From Streptosporangium lutulentum (GTDB lineage: Bacteria; Actinomycetota; Actinomycetes; Streptosporangiales; Streptosporangiaceae): 64,000 nucleotides of DNA. The DNA lies in NCBI RefSeq assembly GCF_030811455.1, contig NZ_JAUSQU010000001.1, forward strand, positions 1,240,001-1,304,000, given 5' to 3'. The notes under the pieces were generated by a model that was not told the origin of the DNA, did no database searches, and was given only the letters and a program-made list of their open reading frames with translations. A program made the position numbers and the translations under genes. Positions 1 to 9,837 of this stretch are shown in pieces. The first letter of the stretch is position 1, and every line of letters begins with the position of its first letter.

Positions 1-402
1 CCGGCAGCCGACGGCCAGCAGTTCGCCGAACTCAACGCCAACCAGGTCTCCACGCTCTACCAGGACGTTCCCACCGTTCCGGGAACGCCGATGACCTGGT
101 CGCTGTATCACCGAGGCCGCCTCGGCACCGACGTGATGCGGGTGCTCATCGGCGCACCGGGCGCGACCGTGGCGCAAAACCCGTCCGGGGCCTCCTCCCC
201 GGACATCTCCGACGACAACACCGCCTGGCGCCAGTACACCGGGGTGTACGTCGTACCTCCGGGACAGACCACCACACGATTCGCCTTCGAGTCGGTGTCG
301 GCCGCGGGGGGCACCCCGACGGCCGGCAACTTCCTGGACGGCGTGACATTCCAGACGCCGCCCTGCCTGCCCATGACCAAGAGCACGGCGAACGCGGGCT
401 GA
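1..402 (+). CDS. C-terminal end of a secreted/carbohydrate-binding type protein (partial)
   Basis: The reading frame is open from base 1 and ends at a TGA at 400-402, so only the last 133 residues are present. They are rich in Thr, Gly, Pro and Asn and contain phrases such as [14 protein letters not shown] and [11 protein letters not shown] that are typical of beta-sandwich (jelly-roll, DUF642-like or discoidin-like) domains of extracellular proteins; a run ending in FLDGVTF is the usual last strand of such a domain. No catalytic motif is visible in the part present. The N-terminus, signal peptide and any enzymatic domain lie outside the window, so the function cannot be assigned. A double hairpin follows the gene. 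Confidence 0.7.
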   Translation, partial: PAADGQQFAELNANQVSTLYQDVPTVPGTPMTWSLYHRGRLGTDVMRVLIGAPGATVAQNPSGASSPDISDDNTAWRQYTGVYVVPPGQTTTRFAFESVSAAGGTPTAGNFLDGVTFQTPPCLPMTKSTANAG

Positions 403-570
403 CACCCGGATGAGCCCATCGAACCCGGCCGATCCCGTGAACTGATCGGCCGCCGACCCGAGACCGTCCAGGTCCTTGACCCTCGCACCCGGCACCCGGG
501 CGCCCGGCCGAGGACCGCGCGGACGGAAACGGGCGGGCGCGAGGTGGCGACGGAGCGCGGGCCGTACGGC

Positions 571-641
571 GCGAAGGCCGCGAGCTCGAGGGCTCGCGGC
601 CTTCGCGAGAGGGGACCGAGGGTCCGGACGGGCCCTCGGTC
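571..641. terminator. Tandem hairpin, bidirectional terminator between convergent genes
   Basis: Two inverted repeats lie back to back. The first has perfect 15-bp arms (571-585 and 592-606, arm GCGAAGGCCGCGAGC) with a 6-base loop; the second has 9-bp arms (614-622 and 633-641, GACCGAGGG/CCCTCGGTC). They separate the plus-strand partial gene from the minus-strand AAA ATPase gene, whose stop is only 11 bases away. There is no T-tract, as is common in high-GC actinobacteria. Confidence 0.75.
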
Positions 642-651
642 GCCGGAGGTG

Positions 652-1755
652 TCAGAGGTAGAGGCCGGTGTTCTCCTGGACCGTCGAGTGGTTGAGGAAG
701 CCGTCGCGCAGGGCGAACAGCTCGGCGAGGGTGGCGCCGGAGGGGGAGAGGCCCTCGGTGGTGCCGAGCCAGCGGGCCGCCTCGTCATGAGGGAGGGCGC
801 CCACCTCGATCTGGGTGAGACAGCGGCCGGGACGGACCACGGCGGGGTGGAGGCGGGCCAGGTTCTCGTTGGTGGTGATGGCCACCAGCACGTCGCGACC
901 CTGACCGAGCAGTCCGTCGGTCAGGTTGAGCAGCCGGGACAGGCCCTGCCCGGTCGCCTCCTTGGCCCCGGATCTGATCAGCTCGTCGCAGTCCTCCAGC
1001 ACGAGGAGCCGCCACTTCTTGCCGTCGTCGTCCGAGCCGACCGCGACCTCCATCAGGTAGCCGGGGGAGTTGAACAGCTGCTCCGGATCCAGCACGCAGT
1101 CGACCTGGCACCACGACCGCCACTCGTGGGCGAGCGTGCGCAGCAGCGTCGTCTTGCCCGTGCCGGGCGGGCCGTGCAGCAGGACGAGACGTCCGTGCAC
1201 GTCGGCGGGGGTGACGGACATCAGACGCGACAGCGGATCGTTGAGGGACGTGGCATAGTTGCCGCTGATCTGCGACCAGGCGGAGGCGGTGATCGGCTTC
1301 TCCGAACGGCGGGCACCGTGGGCGCCCTGCCACCAGAAGCCCATCTCGACGTGATCGCTCTCGGGGTCGGGTTCGGTCGCGTCCTTGGTGACCTCGTCGA
1401 CGATCGAACGGGCCAGCTCCTCCGTGACCGCGGTCACGCTGACCGTGGCGGCCCGGTTGCGGTATCGGATCGCGCGCAGGGTCCAGCCCTCACCGCACAC
1501 CAGCCGGGAGTCCCGGCCGTCGTCCTCCAGCGCCGCCCGGAGCAGCGTCCCGGAGGCCGGCATCAGCGAGACCTCCGGACGGACCCGTTCCAGGCTCGCG
1601 GTGCACGACCAGGGCTGTGCTCCCGTGGCGAAGGGCGAAAGCGCGAGTGCGTCGATCACATCCACGGCCGAGTCGCCGTCGTCGAGCCAGATCTTCATCG
1701 GTAGCTCCGCCGGGCGTGGCTCCGGCGTGAAATGGACCTCCTTGAGAACTGACAT
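652..1755 (-). CDS. AAA-family ATPase (DUF5925-type N-terminal region)
   Basis: This 367-residue protein has a C-terminal AAA ATPase module: Walker A GPPGTGKTT at residues 195-203, Walker B LLVLEDCDEL at 250-259, a sensor-1 like ITTNE and an arginine-finger region RPGR near residue 300. The N-terminal 150 residues resemble the DUF5925 region that in actinobacteria precedes a lone AAA domain. It has no signal peptide or membrane segment, so it should be a cytosolic protein-remodelling or chaperone-like ATPase; the substrate is unknown. The ATG start at 1755 is the first good one after a stretch with no convincing coding. It is convergent with the partial gene upstream of it in the window and has no operon partner. 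Confidence 0.85.
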   Translation of the reverse strand: MSVLKEVHFTPEPRPAELPMKIWLDDGDSAVDVIDALALSPFATGAQPWSCTASLERVRPEVSLMPASGTLLRAALEDDGRDSRLVCGEGWTLRAIRYRNRAATVSVTAVTEELARSIVDEVTKDATEPDPESDHVEMGFWWQGAHGARRSEKPITASAWSQISGNYATSLNDPLSRLMSVTPADVHGRLVLLHGPPGTGKTTLLRTLAHEWRSWCQVDCVLDPEQLFNSPGYLMEVAVGSDDDGKKWRLLVLEDCDELIRSGAKEATGQGLSRLLNLTDGLLGQGRDVLVAITTNENLARLHPAVVRPGRCLTQIEVGALPHDEAARWLGTTEGLSPSGATLAELFALRDGFLNHSTVQENTGLYL

Positions 1756-2613
1756 GACGGCAATGATCCTCTCTGGTCGCCTGCCGGTCGAAGGGTTTTA
1801 CGTGTACAAAGCTCTTCGAAGAGTTTTGCGGAACTTTAAGGATGTGAAACCGGACAACGGCTCCGCGACGGCGCTTATGGGTGGTCTTGGCGAGTTCGAT
1901 GTCGATGGTCTGTGGTGAGGTCGGCGCCATGATCGGCTCCGATCGTCGGCGACGTGCCGTACCGCGCGGGCGTAGGCCCGCCCGGGGGCTCCGGCCGTGA
2001 TCGCCTGGTGCGACTCCTCGTGTCCGGCGCATCGCCTGTCGAGGTCGCGCTCGGGAGTGAGCCGGAACAGCCGCGGGAGTCGGGTCTCCAATGGCGCATC
2101 AGGGTGCCCGGCGACGCGTTTTCCGGCGGGGCCGCGATCTCGGTGTGGAGTTCGGCGCCGGCGGCTGAGATCTCCTGGCCGATCATCCCGATCCACGGTG
2201 TGGCGGGCATGGGTTCCGTCAGGCGCGCAACCAAGAGGAATTGTACACTCTTGCCCGATTTGCGACCAAATGGTGGCGGGTGCCTCCCTGCTCTCCCTTT
2301 CGCACGTTGAACGGGTCACGGCACGCCGCTCGGCTCCCGGTCCCTCTCGTCGCCCGCGACGGCACCTCCCCGCCCCGGCTGGGCCTCGCCGATGGGGGTC
2401 GCCTTCGAGCGCGCATCCCCGGCCGCTGATCTCGTGACCGGTTTAGGGGCTTCCGCTCTGGTAAGGGAATGACTGTTTATCTACCTGACGATTACCTGGA
2501 GACGTGCTACGTGACCATCCGTTAATGGGCTAATCGGTAAACCTAGCCATATTCTGCCATGTCGCCCGTTATGCTCCGGTAAGCCCACCTCGCCCAAACT
2601 GTGGAGACGTCTC
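1756..2613. other. Gene-poor stretch between AAA ATPase and amidase genes
   Basis: I see no convincing gene in these 858 bases. Several open frames exist on both strands (for example 1875-2234 on the minus strand) but their residue composition is Arg/Pro-rich and none shows a recognisable family, so a decayed gene is possible but not demonstrable. The part from about 2440 to 2600 is clearly more AT-rich than the surroundings and presumably holds the promoter of the intein-containing amidase gene. A GGAG at 2603-2606 is the ribosome binding site of that gene. Confidence 0.5.
1812..1823. promoter_or_regulatory. Perfect 12-bp palindrome upstream of the AAA ATPase gene
   Basis: CTCTTCGAAGAG is a perfect dyad 57 bases upstream of the ATPase ATG, inside an AT-richer stretch. 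It sits where a promoter or operator would be expected, but no motif family is recognised. Confidence 0.3.
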
Positions 2614-4476
2614 ATGGCTATCGATCCTGTTACCCGCCGGGAGTGGGGTGCTCGGGAGCCACGTGGTTCCTACAGTCGGCTCAGCTCTACCAAGGGTGTT
2701 AAAGTCCACTACACCGGTGGGCAGGTCAGCCCGGACATCGTCAACGATCACGCCAAGTGTGTCGCCTTGGTGAAATCGATCCAGAACCAGCATATGGATA
2801 GTAACGGATGGATGGACATCGGCTACTGCGTCGATGAGCGAACGGAGATCCTCACCAGAGACGGCTGGAAGTCATACAAAGATCTCGATGTGGGAGACAT
2901 CGTACTCACTCTCAATCACGAGACCGCGATGTCCGAATGGCAGCCTGTCCTTGAGGTGTGCGTATTTCCGGCGATGGAGCGGGAGATGGTGCAAATGGAG
3001 GGGACGTGTCACTCGTCGCTGACGACGCCGCATCACCGTTGGCCTGTCGAGCGTTATCGTCGGCGCACCGGTACGGAGCGCAAAAAGGGTCCCGATGGAA
3101 GATGGCTTCCCGTTGGTAAGGCCCAACGATCTGTTACCAGTTATGAACGGCTATGGGTGACTTCTGAAACCCTTGGCTATTGGGACAGGATTCCGATCGC
3201 CGCTCCATGCGCTGATCTACCGATTGAGGCGAAGTGGTCGGACGCTTTCGTCGAGGTGCTTGCCTGGTTCTGGACGGAGGGGCACATCAAGCGGATTCGT
3301 GGTGTCAGGTCCACCAGTGTTGTCATTTATCAGGCGCAGAAAAATTCGGCCAATGTCGCGAGTATCCGGTCGGCCCTCAGTGAGTTGTTTGGTCCTTCTG
3401 TTGATGGCTTCCCCCGGGTGGGGCGTGTCACAGACGGTGTACCTCGCTGGCGTGAGGTCATCAACCGGAATCTTGTCGAATTCCATCTTTCGTCCGATGC
3501 CGGTATTCATCTTCTGGAGATGGCACCTGACAGGGTTCCCAGCTTCGACTTCCTGCTGACGCTGACCAAAACTCAACTCTCTCTGTTTGTCGAGATCTCC
3601 ATGCTCGCGGACAATGCGGGTACGGACAGGCTGGCGCAAAAAAGCCGGGCTGCCGCAGAGGCGTTCATGTTTGCGGTCTTGTTGTCAGGTAAGGCCGCAT
3701 CGTTCCGGCGTAGGCCTCCGACCAGGAGCTGCAAGACAGAGATGTGGATGGTCGCTATCCGGCAACAAAAGAACCTTGCTCCACGAAGTGCCGCCACCAG
3801 GAAAAATGCGACGTTCAAGATTCAACGGCAGAAATACTACGGTGAAGTTTGGTGCCCGCGTACGGAGAATCAGAGTTGGCTCGCGCGTCGTAATGGTTCT
3901 GTCTACTTCACGGGAAACACTATGATCGCATGCCCGCACAGGAAGGTGTTCGAGGGCCGCGGTCTGAACCGCCTGCCGGCGGCCAACGGCGCCGGGCTCA
4001 ACAGCGGTCACTACGCCGTGCTCGGGCTGGTCGGCTCGACCGGGCTGACCAAGCCGACCGACGACATCCTGCACGGCATCCTCGACGCCATCGAATATCT
4101 GAGGGACAAGGGCGGCGCGGGCAGGGAGATCAAGGGCCACCGGGATGGCTACGCCACCAATTGCCCGGGTGAGCCCCTGTACGCCTGGATCAAGCGGGGC
4201 GCCCCCCGCCCCGGCGCCGGTCCCGTGGGACCGCCCGAGCCGCATCCCTCCTTCCCCGGCCGGACCCTCACCTACCCGCCGGTCATGGGCGGCGAGGACG
4301 TCCACACCTGGCAGGCGCAGATGAGCGAACGCGGCTGGGACCTCGACGTCGACGGCCTGTACGGCCCGGAGTCCCGCGACGTCTGCCGCGCCTTTCAGGG
4401 GGAGAAGGATCTGCCGGTCACCGGCGCCGTCGACCGCGCCACCTGGAACGCGACCTGGGAGGAGCCCGTCACCTGA
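2614..4476 (+). CDS. N-acetylmuramoyl-L-alanine amidase with peptidoglycan-binding domain, interrupted by an intein
   Basis: This 620-residue precursor is an Amidase_2/PGRP-type zinc amidase split by an intein (residues 72-435). After splicing, the mature enzyme would be 256 residues, joining DIGY directly to TMIACPHRKVFEGRG, which restores the normal amidase fold. The zinc ligands are visible as H32 (VKVHYTGG), H509 and C517 (GHRDGYATNCPG); the eight-residue H-C spacing is that of T7 lysozyme. The C-terminal part (about 548-620) is a PG_binding_1 domain (LDVDGLYGPESRDVCRAFQ). No signal peptide is seen, as in phage endolysins and many actinobacterial amidases of this type. The start at 2614 has GGAG seven bases upstream. 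Codon use in the N-extein and intein is noticeably less GC-rich than in the C-extein and neighbours, which suggests phage or horizontal origin. It stands alone, followed by the mut operon. Confidence 0.88.
   Translation: MAIDPVTRREWGAREPRGSYSRLSSTKGVKVHYTGGQVSPDIVNDHAKCVALVKSIQNQHMDSNGWMDIGYCVDERTEILTRDGWKSYKDLDVGDIVLTLNHETAMSEWQPVLEVCVFPAMEREMVQMEGTCHSSLTTPHHRWPVERYRRRTGTERKKGPDGRWLPVGKAQRSVTSYERLWVTSETLGYWDRIPIAAPCADLPIEAKWSDAFVEVLAWFWTEGHIKRIRGVRSTSVVIYQAQKNSANVASIRSALSELFGPSVDGFPRVGRVTDGVPRWREVINRNLVEFHLSSDAGIHLLEMAPDRVPSFDFLLTLTKTQLSLFVEISMLADNAGTDRLAQKSRAAAEAFMFAVLLSGKAASFRRRPPTRSCKTEMWMVAIRQQKNLAPRSAATRKNATFKIQRQKYYGEVWCPRTENQSWLARRNGSVYFTGNTMIACPHRKVFEGRGLNRLPAANGAGLNSGHYAVLGLVGSTGLTKPTDDILHGILDAIEYLRDKGGAGREIKGHRDGYATNCPGEPLYAWIKRGAPRPGAGPVGPPEPHPSFPGRTLTYPPVMGGEDVHTWQAQMSERGWDLDVDGLYGPESRDVCRAFQGEKDLPVTGAVDRATWNATWEEPVT
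2827..3918 (+). other. Intein with LAGLIDADG-type homing endonuclease region, in frame within the amidase
   Basis: The intein spans 364 codons, from Cys72 (TGC at 2827) to Asn435 (AAC at 3916-3918), with Thr436 as the +1 extein nucleophile. Block A is CVDERTEILTRDGWKSYKDL; block B has the TxxH motif as TTPH (residues 137-140); the C-terminal block reads GEVWCPRTENQSWLARRNGS and ends VYFTGN, the style I associate with inteins of actinophage terminases. The penultimate residue is Gly, not the usual His. The middle carries two helices like LAGLIDADG motifs: VLAWFWTEGHIK (215-226) and FVEISMLADNAG (325-336), so a homing endonuclease domain is or was present. Base composition is lower in GC than the flanks. 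Activity of splicing or endonuclease cannot be judged from sequence. Confidence 0.88.
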
Positions 4477-4554
4477 CGACAGGCGCGAGAATCGTGGGCG
4501 TATAGGGGGCCCCTGGAAGAATATTCCTCAGCGTCAGCGCCTACTATCCGGTGC

Positions 4555-6309
4555 ATGACGGTGCCGCATGATGAGTCCCGATCGGACGCCGCTTTCCCGC
4601 CGGTGACGCGAGAGCGGTGGCGTGAGCTGGCGCTCGGGGTCCTGCGCAAGTCGGGAGTCGAGACGGGCTCCCCCGAGGAGGCACTGGCCTCCCTCACGTA
4701 TGACGGCGTGACGATCGCGCCGCTCTACGACGCCTCCGACCTCCCCCCCGATCCCGGCCTGCCGGGGTCGGCCCCGTACATCCGCGGTTCCCGCCCGGAA
4801 GGGGGGAGCTGGGATGTGAGGCAGCGGCACGAGGTCCCCGACCCGGAGGCGGTTCTCGCCGACCTGGAGAACGGCGTCACCTCACTCTGGCTCGCCCTGG
4901 AGCCCGAGGATCTGCCCCGCGTTCTGGAGCGGGTCCACCTGGAGCTGATCTCACTCACGCTGGACGCGGGCGGGCGGACCCGCGAGGCGGCCGGGGTGCT
5001 GTTCGAGCTGGCCGAGCGCAAGGGGTCCGGCGCGCTCGCCGGAAACCTGGGCGCCGACGCGCTCGGCGACCCGGAGACCGCGATCGAGCTGGCCCGGATC
5101 TGCGCCGAGGGCTTCGGCGACCTCAGGGCGGTCGTCGTGGACGGCACGCCGTACCACGACGAGGGCGGGAGCGACGCCGAAGAGCTCGGCTGCTCCGTCG
5201 CCGCCGGAGTCGCCGCGCTGCGGACCCTCACCGGAGCCGGTCTCACCGTCGAGGAGGCGTTCGGGCAACTGGAGTTCCGTTACGCGGCCACCGCCGACCA
5301 GTTCCTCACCATCGCCAAGCTCCGTGCCGCGCGCGGGCTCTGGGCGCGGGTCGCCGAGGTGTGCGGCGCGGGCACGGGCGCCGGGCAGCGGCAGCACGCC
5401 GTGACCTCCTCGGCCATGATGACCGCCCGCGACCCGTGGGTGAACATGCTCCGCACCACGCTCGCCTGCTTCGCGGCCGGGACGGGCGGGGCCGACGCGG
5501 TGACCGTGCAGCCGTTCGACGCGCGCCTCGGCCTGCCGGACGCCTTCGCCCGCCGTATCGCGCGCAACACCCAGGCGCTGCTGACGGAGGAGGCGGGAGT
5601 GGCCCGGGTGATCGACCCGGCCGGAGGCTCCTGGTACGTCGAGCGGCTCACCGAGGACCTGGCGGAGAAGGCATGGGAGTGGTTCCAGGAGATCGAGCGC
5701 GCGGGCGGCATGGCGGCGGCCCAGGACTCCGGGCTCGTCGCCGAGCGGCTCGCCGCGACCCGGAGGAGGCGCGCGGCCAACATCGCCCGGCGGCGCGACC
5801 CGATCACCGGGGTCAGCGAGTTCCCGAACCTCGCCGAGAGGCTCCCCTCCCGGCAGGCCCGTCCGGGCCAGGCCGCCGGAGTGCACTACGCCCAGGAGTT
5901 CGAGGCGCTGCGCGATCTGGCCGATGCCCAGGAGACCCGCCCGAAGGTGTTCCTGGCGACCATCGGCCCGGTGGCCGCGCACACGGCCAGGGAGTCGTTC
6001 GCGGCCAACCTGTTCCAGTCCGGGGGCATCGCCACCGTCTCCGGCGGGTCCGGGACGGATCCCGACCGGATCGCCGCCGATTTCATCGCCGCCGGCGGCG
6101 GCGCGGTGGTGTGCCTGTGTTCGAGCGACAGGCTGTACGGCGAGCACGCCGAGGCGGTGGCCGCCGCTTTGAGACATGCCGGGGCGAAAAAGGTCTGGCT
6201 GGCGGGTAGGAAGGGAGAGTTCGCAGGCGTGGACGCCGACCTTTACGCCGGGTGCGACGCGCTCGGGGTGCTCCGCACGACCTTCGACGATTTGGGGGTG
6301 GCTCGATGA
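4555..6309 (+). CDS. mutA: Methylmalonyl-CoA mutase small (beta) subunit
   Basis: The 584-residue product is the non-catalytic subunit of the heterodimeric adenosylcobalamin-dependent mutase that interconverts methylmalonyl-CoA and succinyl-CoA. It has the TIM-barrel half ([14 protein letters not shown] segment around residue 255, [19 protein letters not shown] around 355) and a C-terminal cobalamin-binding-like fold in which the DxHxxG motif is absent (the equivalent reads [12 protein letters not shown]), as expected for the small subunit. It overlaps mutB by the four bases ATGA, so the subunits are translationally coupled. No good ribosome binding site precedes 4555; TACTAT at 4542-4547 is placed right for a leaderless transcript, and GTG at 4561 is an alternative start. 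Confidence 0.95.
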   Translation: MTVPHDESRSDAAFPPVTRERWRELALGVLRKSGVETGSPEEALASLTYDGVTIAPLYDASDLPPDPGLPGSAPYIRGSRPEGGSWDVRQRHEVPDPEAVLADLENGVTSLWLALEPEDLPRVLERVHLELISLTLDAGGRTREAAGVLFELAERKGSGALAGNLGADALGDPETAIELARICAEGFGDLRAVVVDGTPYHDEGGSDAEELGCSVAAGVAALRTLTGAGLTVEEAFGQLEFRYAATADQFLTIAKLRAARGLWARVAEVCGAGTGAGQRQHAVTSSAMMTARDPWVNMLRTTLACFAAGTGGADAVTVQPFDARLGLPDAFARRIARNTQALLTEEAGVARVIDPAGGSWYVERLTEDLAEKAWEWFQEIERAGGMAAAQDSGLVAERLAATRRRRAANIARRRDPITGVSEFPNLAERLPSRQARPGQAAGVHYAQEFEALRDLADAQETRPKVFLATIGPVAAHTARESFAANLFQSGGIATVSGGSGTDPDRIAADFIAAGGGAVVCLCSSDRLYGEHAEAVAAALRHAGAKKVWLAGRKGEFAGVDADLYAGCDALGVLRTTFDDLGVAR

Positions 6310-8513
6310 TTCCCGACTTCTCCGGGATCGGGCTCAGAGACGAGCCTGTCACCGAGGCCCGGGACCGGGGTCCGGTCTCGGGCCCGGAGCTGAGCGGCTG
6401 GGCGGACGCCGTACGGGAGGCCACCGGGAAGGGGCCGGAGGACCTGGTGTGGGAGACGCCGGAGGGAATCGACGTCAAGCCGCTCTACACCTCCGCCGAC
6501 CTCGCCGGGCTCGACTTCCTGGAGACCTACCCGGGCGCCGCGCCGTACCTGCGCGGGCCGTACCCGACCATGTACGTCAACCAGCCGTGGACCATCCGGC
6601 AGTACGCCGGGTTCTCCACCGCCACCGAGTCCAACGCCTTCTACCGGCGCAATCTGGCCGCCGGGCAGAAGGGCCTGTCGGTCGCCTTCGACCTGGCCAC
6701 CCACCGCGGCTACGACTCCGACCACCCCCGGGTGGCAGGCGACGTCGGCATGGCCGGGGTGGCCATCGACTCCATCTACGACATGCGGCAACTGTTCGAC
6801 GGGATCCCCCTCGACAGGATGAGCGTGTCGATGACCATGAACGGCGCGGTGCTCCCGGTGCTCGCGCTCTACGTCGTGGCCGCCGAGGAGCAGGGGGTGG
6901 CGCCCGAGCAGCTGGCGGGGACCATCCAGAACGACATCCTCAAGGAGTTCATGGTCCGCAACACCTACATCTACCCGCCGGGCCCCTCGATGCGGATCAT
7001 CTCCGACATCTTCGCCTACACCAGCGAGAAGATGCCGAAGTTCAACTCGATCTCGATCTCCGGGTACCACATCCAGGAGGCCGGGGCCACGTGTGACCTG
7101 GAGCTCGCCTACACCCTCGCCGACGGGGTGGAGTACCTGCGGGCGGGCGTCGAGACGGGCCTGGACATCGACGCCTTCGCGCCGCGGCTGTCGTTCTTCT
7201 GGTGCATCGGCATGAACTTCTTCATGGAGGTCGCCAAGCTGCGGGCCGCGCGGCTGCTCTGGGCGCGGCTGGTGTCCGGATTCGGGGCGAAGAACCCCAA
7301 GTCGCTCTCGTTGCGGACGCATTCGCAGACCTCGGGCTGGTCGCTCACCGCCCAGGACGTCTACAACAACGTCGTCCGCACCTGCGTCGAGGCGATGGCC
7401 GCGACCCAGGGCCACACCCAGTCGTTGCACACCAACGCCCTCGACGAGGCCCTGGCGCTGCCCACCGACTTCTCCGCGCGGATCGCCCGCAACACCCAGC
7501 TCCTGCTCCAGCAGGAGTCGGGCACCTGCCGGGTGATCGACCCCTGGGGCGGCTCCTACTACGTGGAGCGGCTCACCCACGAGCTGGCCCGCAAGGCCTG
7601 GGGGCACATCGAGGAGGTCGAGGTCGCCGGAGGCATGGCGAGGGCGATCGACCAGGGGCTCCCGAAGCTCCGCATCGAGGAGGCCGCCGCCCGGACCCAG
7701 GCGCGCATCGACTCCGGGCGCCAGCCGGTCATCGGCGTCAACAAATACCGGCCCGACGCCGACGAGCCCATCGAGGTGCTCAAGGTCGACAACACCTCCG
7801 TCCGCGCCCAGCAGCTCGACAAGCTCCGGCGCCTGCGTGCCGAGCGTGATCCCCGGCGGGTGGAGGAGGCGCTCGCGGCTCTCACGAAGGGAGCCGAGGG
7901 CGACGGCAACCTGCTCGCGCTGTCGATCGAGGCGGCCCGCGCCATGGCCACGGTCGGGGAGATCTCCGACGCGCTGGAGAAGGTGTTCGGACGGCACGCG
8001 GCTCAGATCCGCACGATCTCCGGGGTGTATCGCGAGGAGGTGGGGTCCGGCGTGGACGAGGTCCGCAAGGCGTGCGCCGAGTTCGAGCGTCTGGAGGGCC
8101 GCCGTCCGAGGGTCCTGGTGGCCAAAATGGGGCAGGACGGCCACGACCGGGGCCAGAAGGTGATCGCCACGGCCTTCGCCGACCTCGGTTTCGACGTGGA
8201 CGTCGGCCCGCTGTTCCAGACGCCCGAGGAGGTCGCCCGCCAGGCGGTCGAGGCCGACGTGCACGTGGTCGGCGTGAGCTCGCTGGCCGCGGGGCACCTC
8301 ACGCTCGTGCCGGCGCTCCGCGAGGCGCTGGACGCGCTGGGCGCGGACGACATCATGATCGTGGTCGGCGGGGTCATTCCGGAGGGCGACTTCGACGAGC
8401 TGCGCGCGGCGGGCGCGAGCGCGATCTTCCCCCCCGGCACCGTGATCGCGGACGCCGCCCGTGAGCTGCTGGCGGACCTGTCCACCCGGCTGGGCCATGA
8501 CCCGGACGCTTGA
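6306..8513 (+). CDS. mutB: Methylmalonyl-CoA mutase large (alpha, catalytic) subunit
   Basis: This 735-residue protein carries the full catalytic TIM barrel ([53 protein letters not shown]) and the C-terminal B12-binding domain. The base-off cobalamin motif DxHxxG is D611-G-H613-D-R-G616, with H613 as the expected cobalt ligand; GGVIPEGDF near the end is the other conserved nucleotide-tail loop. The ATG at 6306 overlaps the mutA stop. The enzyme feeds propionyl-CoA carbon into the TCA cycle or supplies methylmalonyl-CoA for polyketides. The next gene, meaB, overlaps by 17 bases, making a three-gene operon. Confidence 0.97.
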   Translation: MIPDFSGIGLRDEPVTEARDRGPVSGPELSGWADAVREATGKGPEDLVWETPEGIDVKPLYTSADLAGLDFLETYPGAAPYLRGPYPTMYVNQPWTIRQYAGFSTATESNAFYRRNLAAGQKGLSVAFDLATHRGYDSDHPRVAGDVGMAGVAIDSIYDMRQLFDGIPLDRMSVSMTMNGAVLPVLALYVVAAEEQGVAPEQLAGTIQNDILKEFMVRNTYIYPPGPSMRIISDIFAYTSEKMPKFNSISISGYHIQEAGATCDLELAYTLADGVEYLRAGVETGLDIDAFAPRLSFFWCIGMNFFMEVAKLRAARLLWARLVSGFGAKNPKSLSLRTHSQTSGWSLTAQDVYNNVVRTCVEAMAATQGHTQSLHTNALDEALALPTDFSARIARNTQLLLQQESGTCRVIDPWGGSYYVERLTHELARKAWGHIEEVEVAGGMARAIDQGLPKLRIEEAAARTQARIDSGRQPVIGVNKYRPDADEPIEVLKVDNTSVRAQQLDKLRRLRAERDPRRVEEALAALTKGAEGDGNLLALSIEAARAMATVGEISDALEKVFGRHAAQIRTISGVYREEVGSGVDEVRKACAEFERLEGRRPRVLVAKMGQDGHDRGQKVIATAFADLGFDVDVGPLFQTPEEVARQAVEADVHVVGVSSLAAGHLTLVPALREALDALGADDIMIVVGGVIPEGDFDELRAAGASAIFPPGTVIADAARELLADLSTRLGHDPDA

Positions 8514-9477
8514 GGACTACGTCCGGGGGGTCAAGGAGGGCTCCCGGACGTGGATCGCGCGCGCGATCACCCTCGTGGAGTCCTCCAGGGCCGACCACCA
8601 GGAGCTGGCCCAGCGGCTGCTGGTCGAGCTGACCCCGCTCGCCGGCAGGGCGCGCAGGGTCGGCATCACCGGTGTGCCGGGCGTCGGCAAGTCCACGTTC
8701 GTCGACGCGCTCGGCGTGCGCCTGACGGCGGAGGGCCACCGGGTGGCGGTGCTCGCCGTCGACCCGTCCTCGACCAGGACGGGCGGCAGCATCCTCGGCG
8801 ACAAGACCAGGATGTCCCGCCTGGCCGTCGACCCGAACGCCTTCATCCGCCCCTCGCCCACCTCGGGCACGCTGGGCGGTGTCACGAGGGCGACCCGGGA
8901 GGCGATGGTCGTGGTGGAGGCGGCGGGCCATGACGTCGTGCTCGTGGAGACCGTCGGCGTCGGCCAGTCCGAGACCGCCGTCGCCGACATGGTGGACACC
9001 TTCCTGCTCCTCACCCTGGCCAGGACGGGCGACCAGCTTCAGGGCATCAAGAAGGGAGTGCTGGAGCTGGCCGACGTGATCGCGATCAACAAGGCCGACG
9101 GCTCGGAGGGCAGTCCCCACGAGCTGGACGCCCGCAAGGCCGCCAGGGAGCTGGCCGGGGCGCTTCGCCTGCTGGGTTCGGAGCACACGCCTCCGGTGCT
9201 CACCTGCAGCGGGCTGACGGGGAAGGGTCTGGAGGAGCTCTGGCAGCAGATCGTCCACCACCGCGACACCCTTGAGGCCTCCGGGGAGCTCGCCGAGCGG
9301 CGCCGGCGCCAGCAGGTTCGCTGGACCTGGTCCCTGATCACGGACCGGCTGCTGACCCGGCTCCGCGGGCATCCCGAGGTCGCGGCGATCACCGCCGAGG
9401 TGGAGCGCGAGGTCCAGGAGGGGACCCTCACCCCCTCTCTCGCCGCCGACCGCCTGCTGGAGGCCTTCAAACGCTGA
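8497..9477 (+). CDS. meaB: MeaB/ArgK-type G3E GTPase, chaperone of methylmalonyl-CoA mutase
   Basis: The 326-residue product is a SIMIBI-class GTPase that protects and reactivates methylmalonyl-CoA mutase by gating cofactor loading. The P-loop is GVPGVGKST (59-67); further motifs are [29 protein letters not shown] (switch/Walker B) and INKAD (NKxD). The ATG at 8497, giving [11 protein letters not shown], matches the family N-terminus better than an in-frame start further upstream; it overlaps the end of mutB by 17 bases. Its last codons run into a hairpin terminator, which closes the mut operon. Confidence 0.95.
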   Translation: MTRTLEDYVRGVKEGSRTWIARAITLVESSRADHQELAQRLLVELTPLAGRARRVGITGVPGVGKSTFVDALGVRLTAEGHRVAVLAVDPSSTRTGGSILGDKTRMSRLAVDPNAFIRPSPTSGTLGGVTRATREAMVVVEAAGHDVVLVETVGVGQSETAVADMVDTFLLLTLARTGDQLQGIKKGVLELADVIAINKADGSEGSPHELDARKAARELAGALRLLGSEHTPPVLTCSGLTGKGLEELWQQIVHHRDTLEASGELAERRRRQQVRWTWSLITDRLLTRLRGHPEVAAITAEVEREVQEGTLTPSLAADRLLEAFKR

Positions 9478-9509
9478 GGCGCCCGCCCATGCCGCCGGCC
9501 GGGCGCCTC
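9476..9509 (+). terminator. Hairpin terminator closing the mut operon
   Basis: Perfect 10-bp arms GAGGCGCCCG (9476-9485) and CGGGCGCCTC (9500-9509) with a 14-base loop start inside the meaB stop codon. Confidence 0.75.
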
Positions 9510-9837
9510 ACCCCGTGTGCCGTGCCCGCCCGTGCCGTCACCCCCGCTTCCTGGCGCACGAGGCGCCCGCCTTCGCGGTGCGCCGAGGCGCCCCCTCGCG
9601 CCGTGGGCGGTGAGTGCGTGCCGGAACGGGCCGCGGGTTCCGGGAACGACCGTTTCCCGGTGACCGCGTCATGGGGTATTGAATAATCCCCGCGGGGATA
9701 CGTCGAGAATGGTTTTGAACAGACTTACTTATCCATGGCATTTCCCAGTGGGTCGAGGTCACGAAGAGGTGTCCGATATGACCCCATTATCCTTGTGGGA
9801 GCCGCTCGGCAACGCTTCTCAAGGGCAGGGAGCAGTC
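9510..9837. other. Intergenic region upstream of the UMP-kinase paralogue
   Basis: No gene is apparent. From about 9670 the composition becomes AT-richer and contains the palindrome listed separately; this should be the promoter region. An AGGGAG at 9827-9832 is the ribosome binding site for the next gene. An in-frame start upstream at 9679 would add 53 residues with no resemblance to the family, so it is not used. Confidence 0.5.
9686..9699. promoter_or_regulatory. 14-bp perfect palindrome in the UMP-kinase paralogue promoter region
   Basis: ATCCCCGCGGGGAT is a perfect dyad placed about 150 bases ahead of the start codon in an AT-rich context. It may be an operator; no known motif family is claimed. 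Confidence 0.3.

Noticed and set aside
1875..2234. A minus-strand gene between the AAA ATPase and the amidase
   Set aside because: Two overlapping frames look about equally plausible, neither matches a family, and there is no good ribosome binding site; possibly a decayed gene but not supportable.
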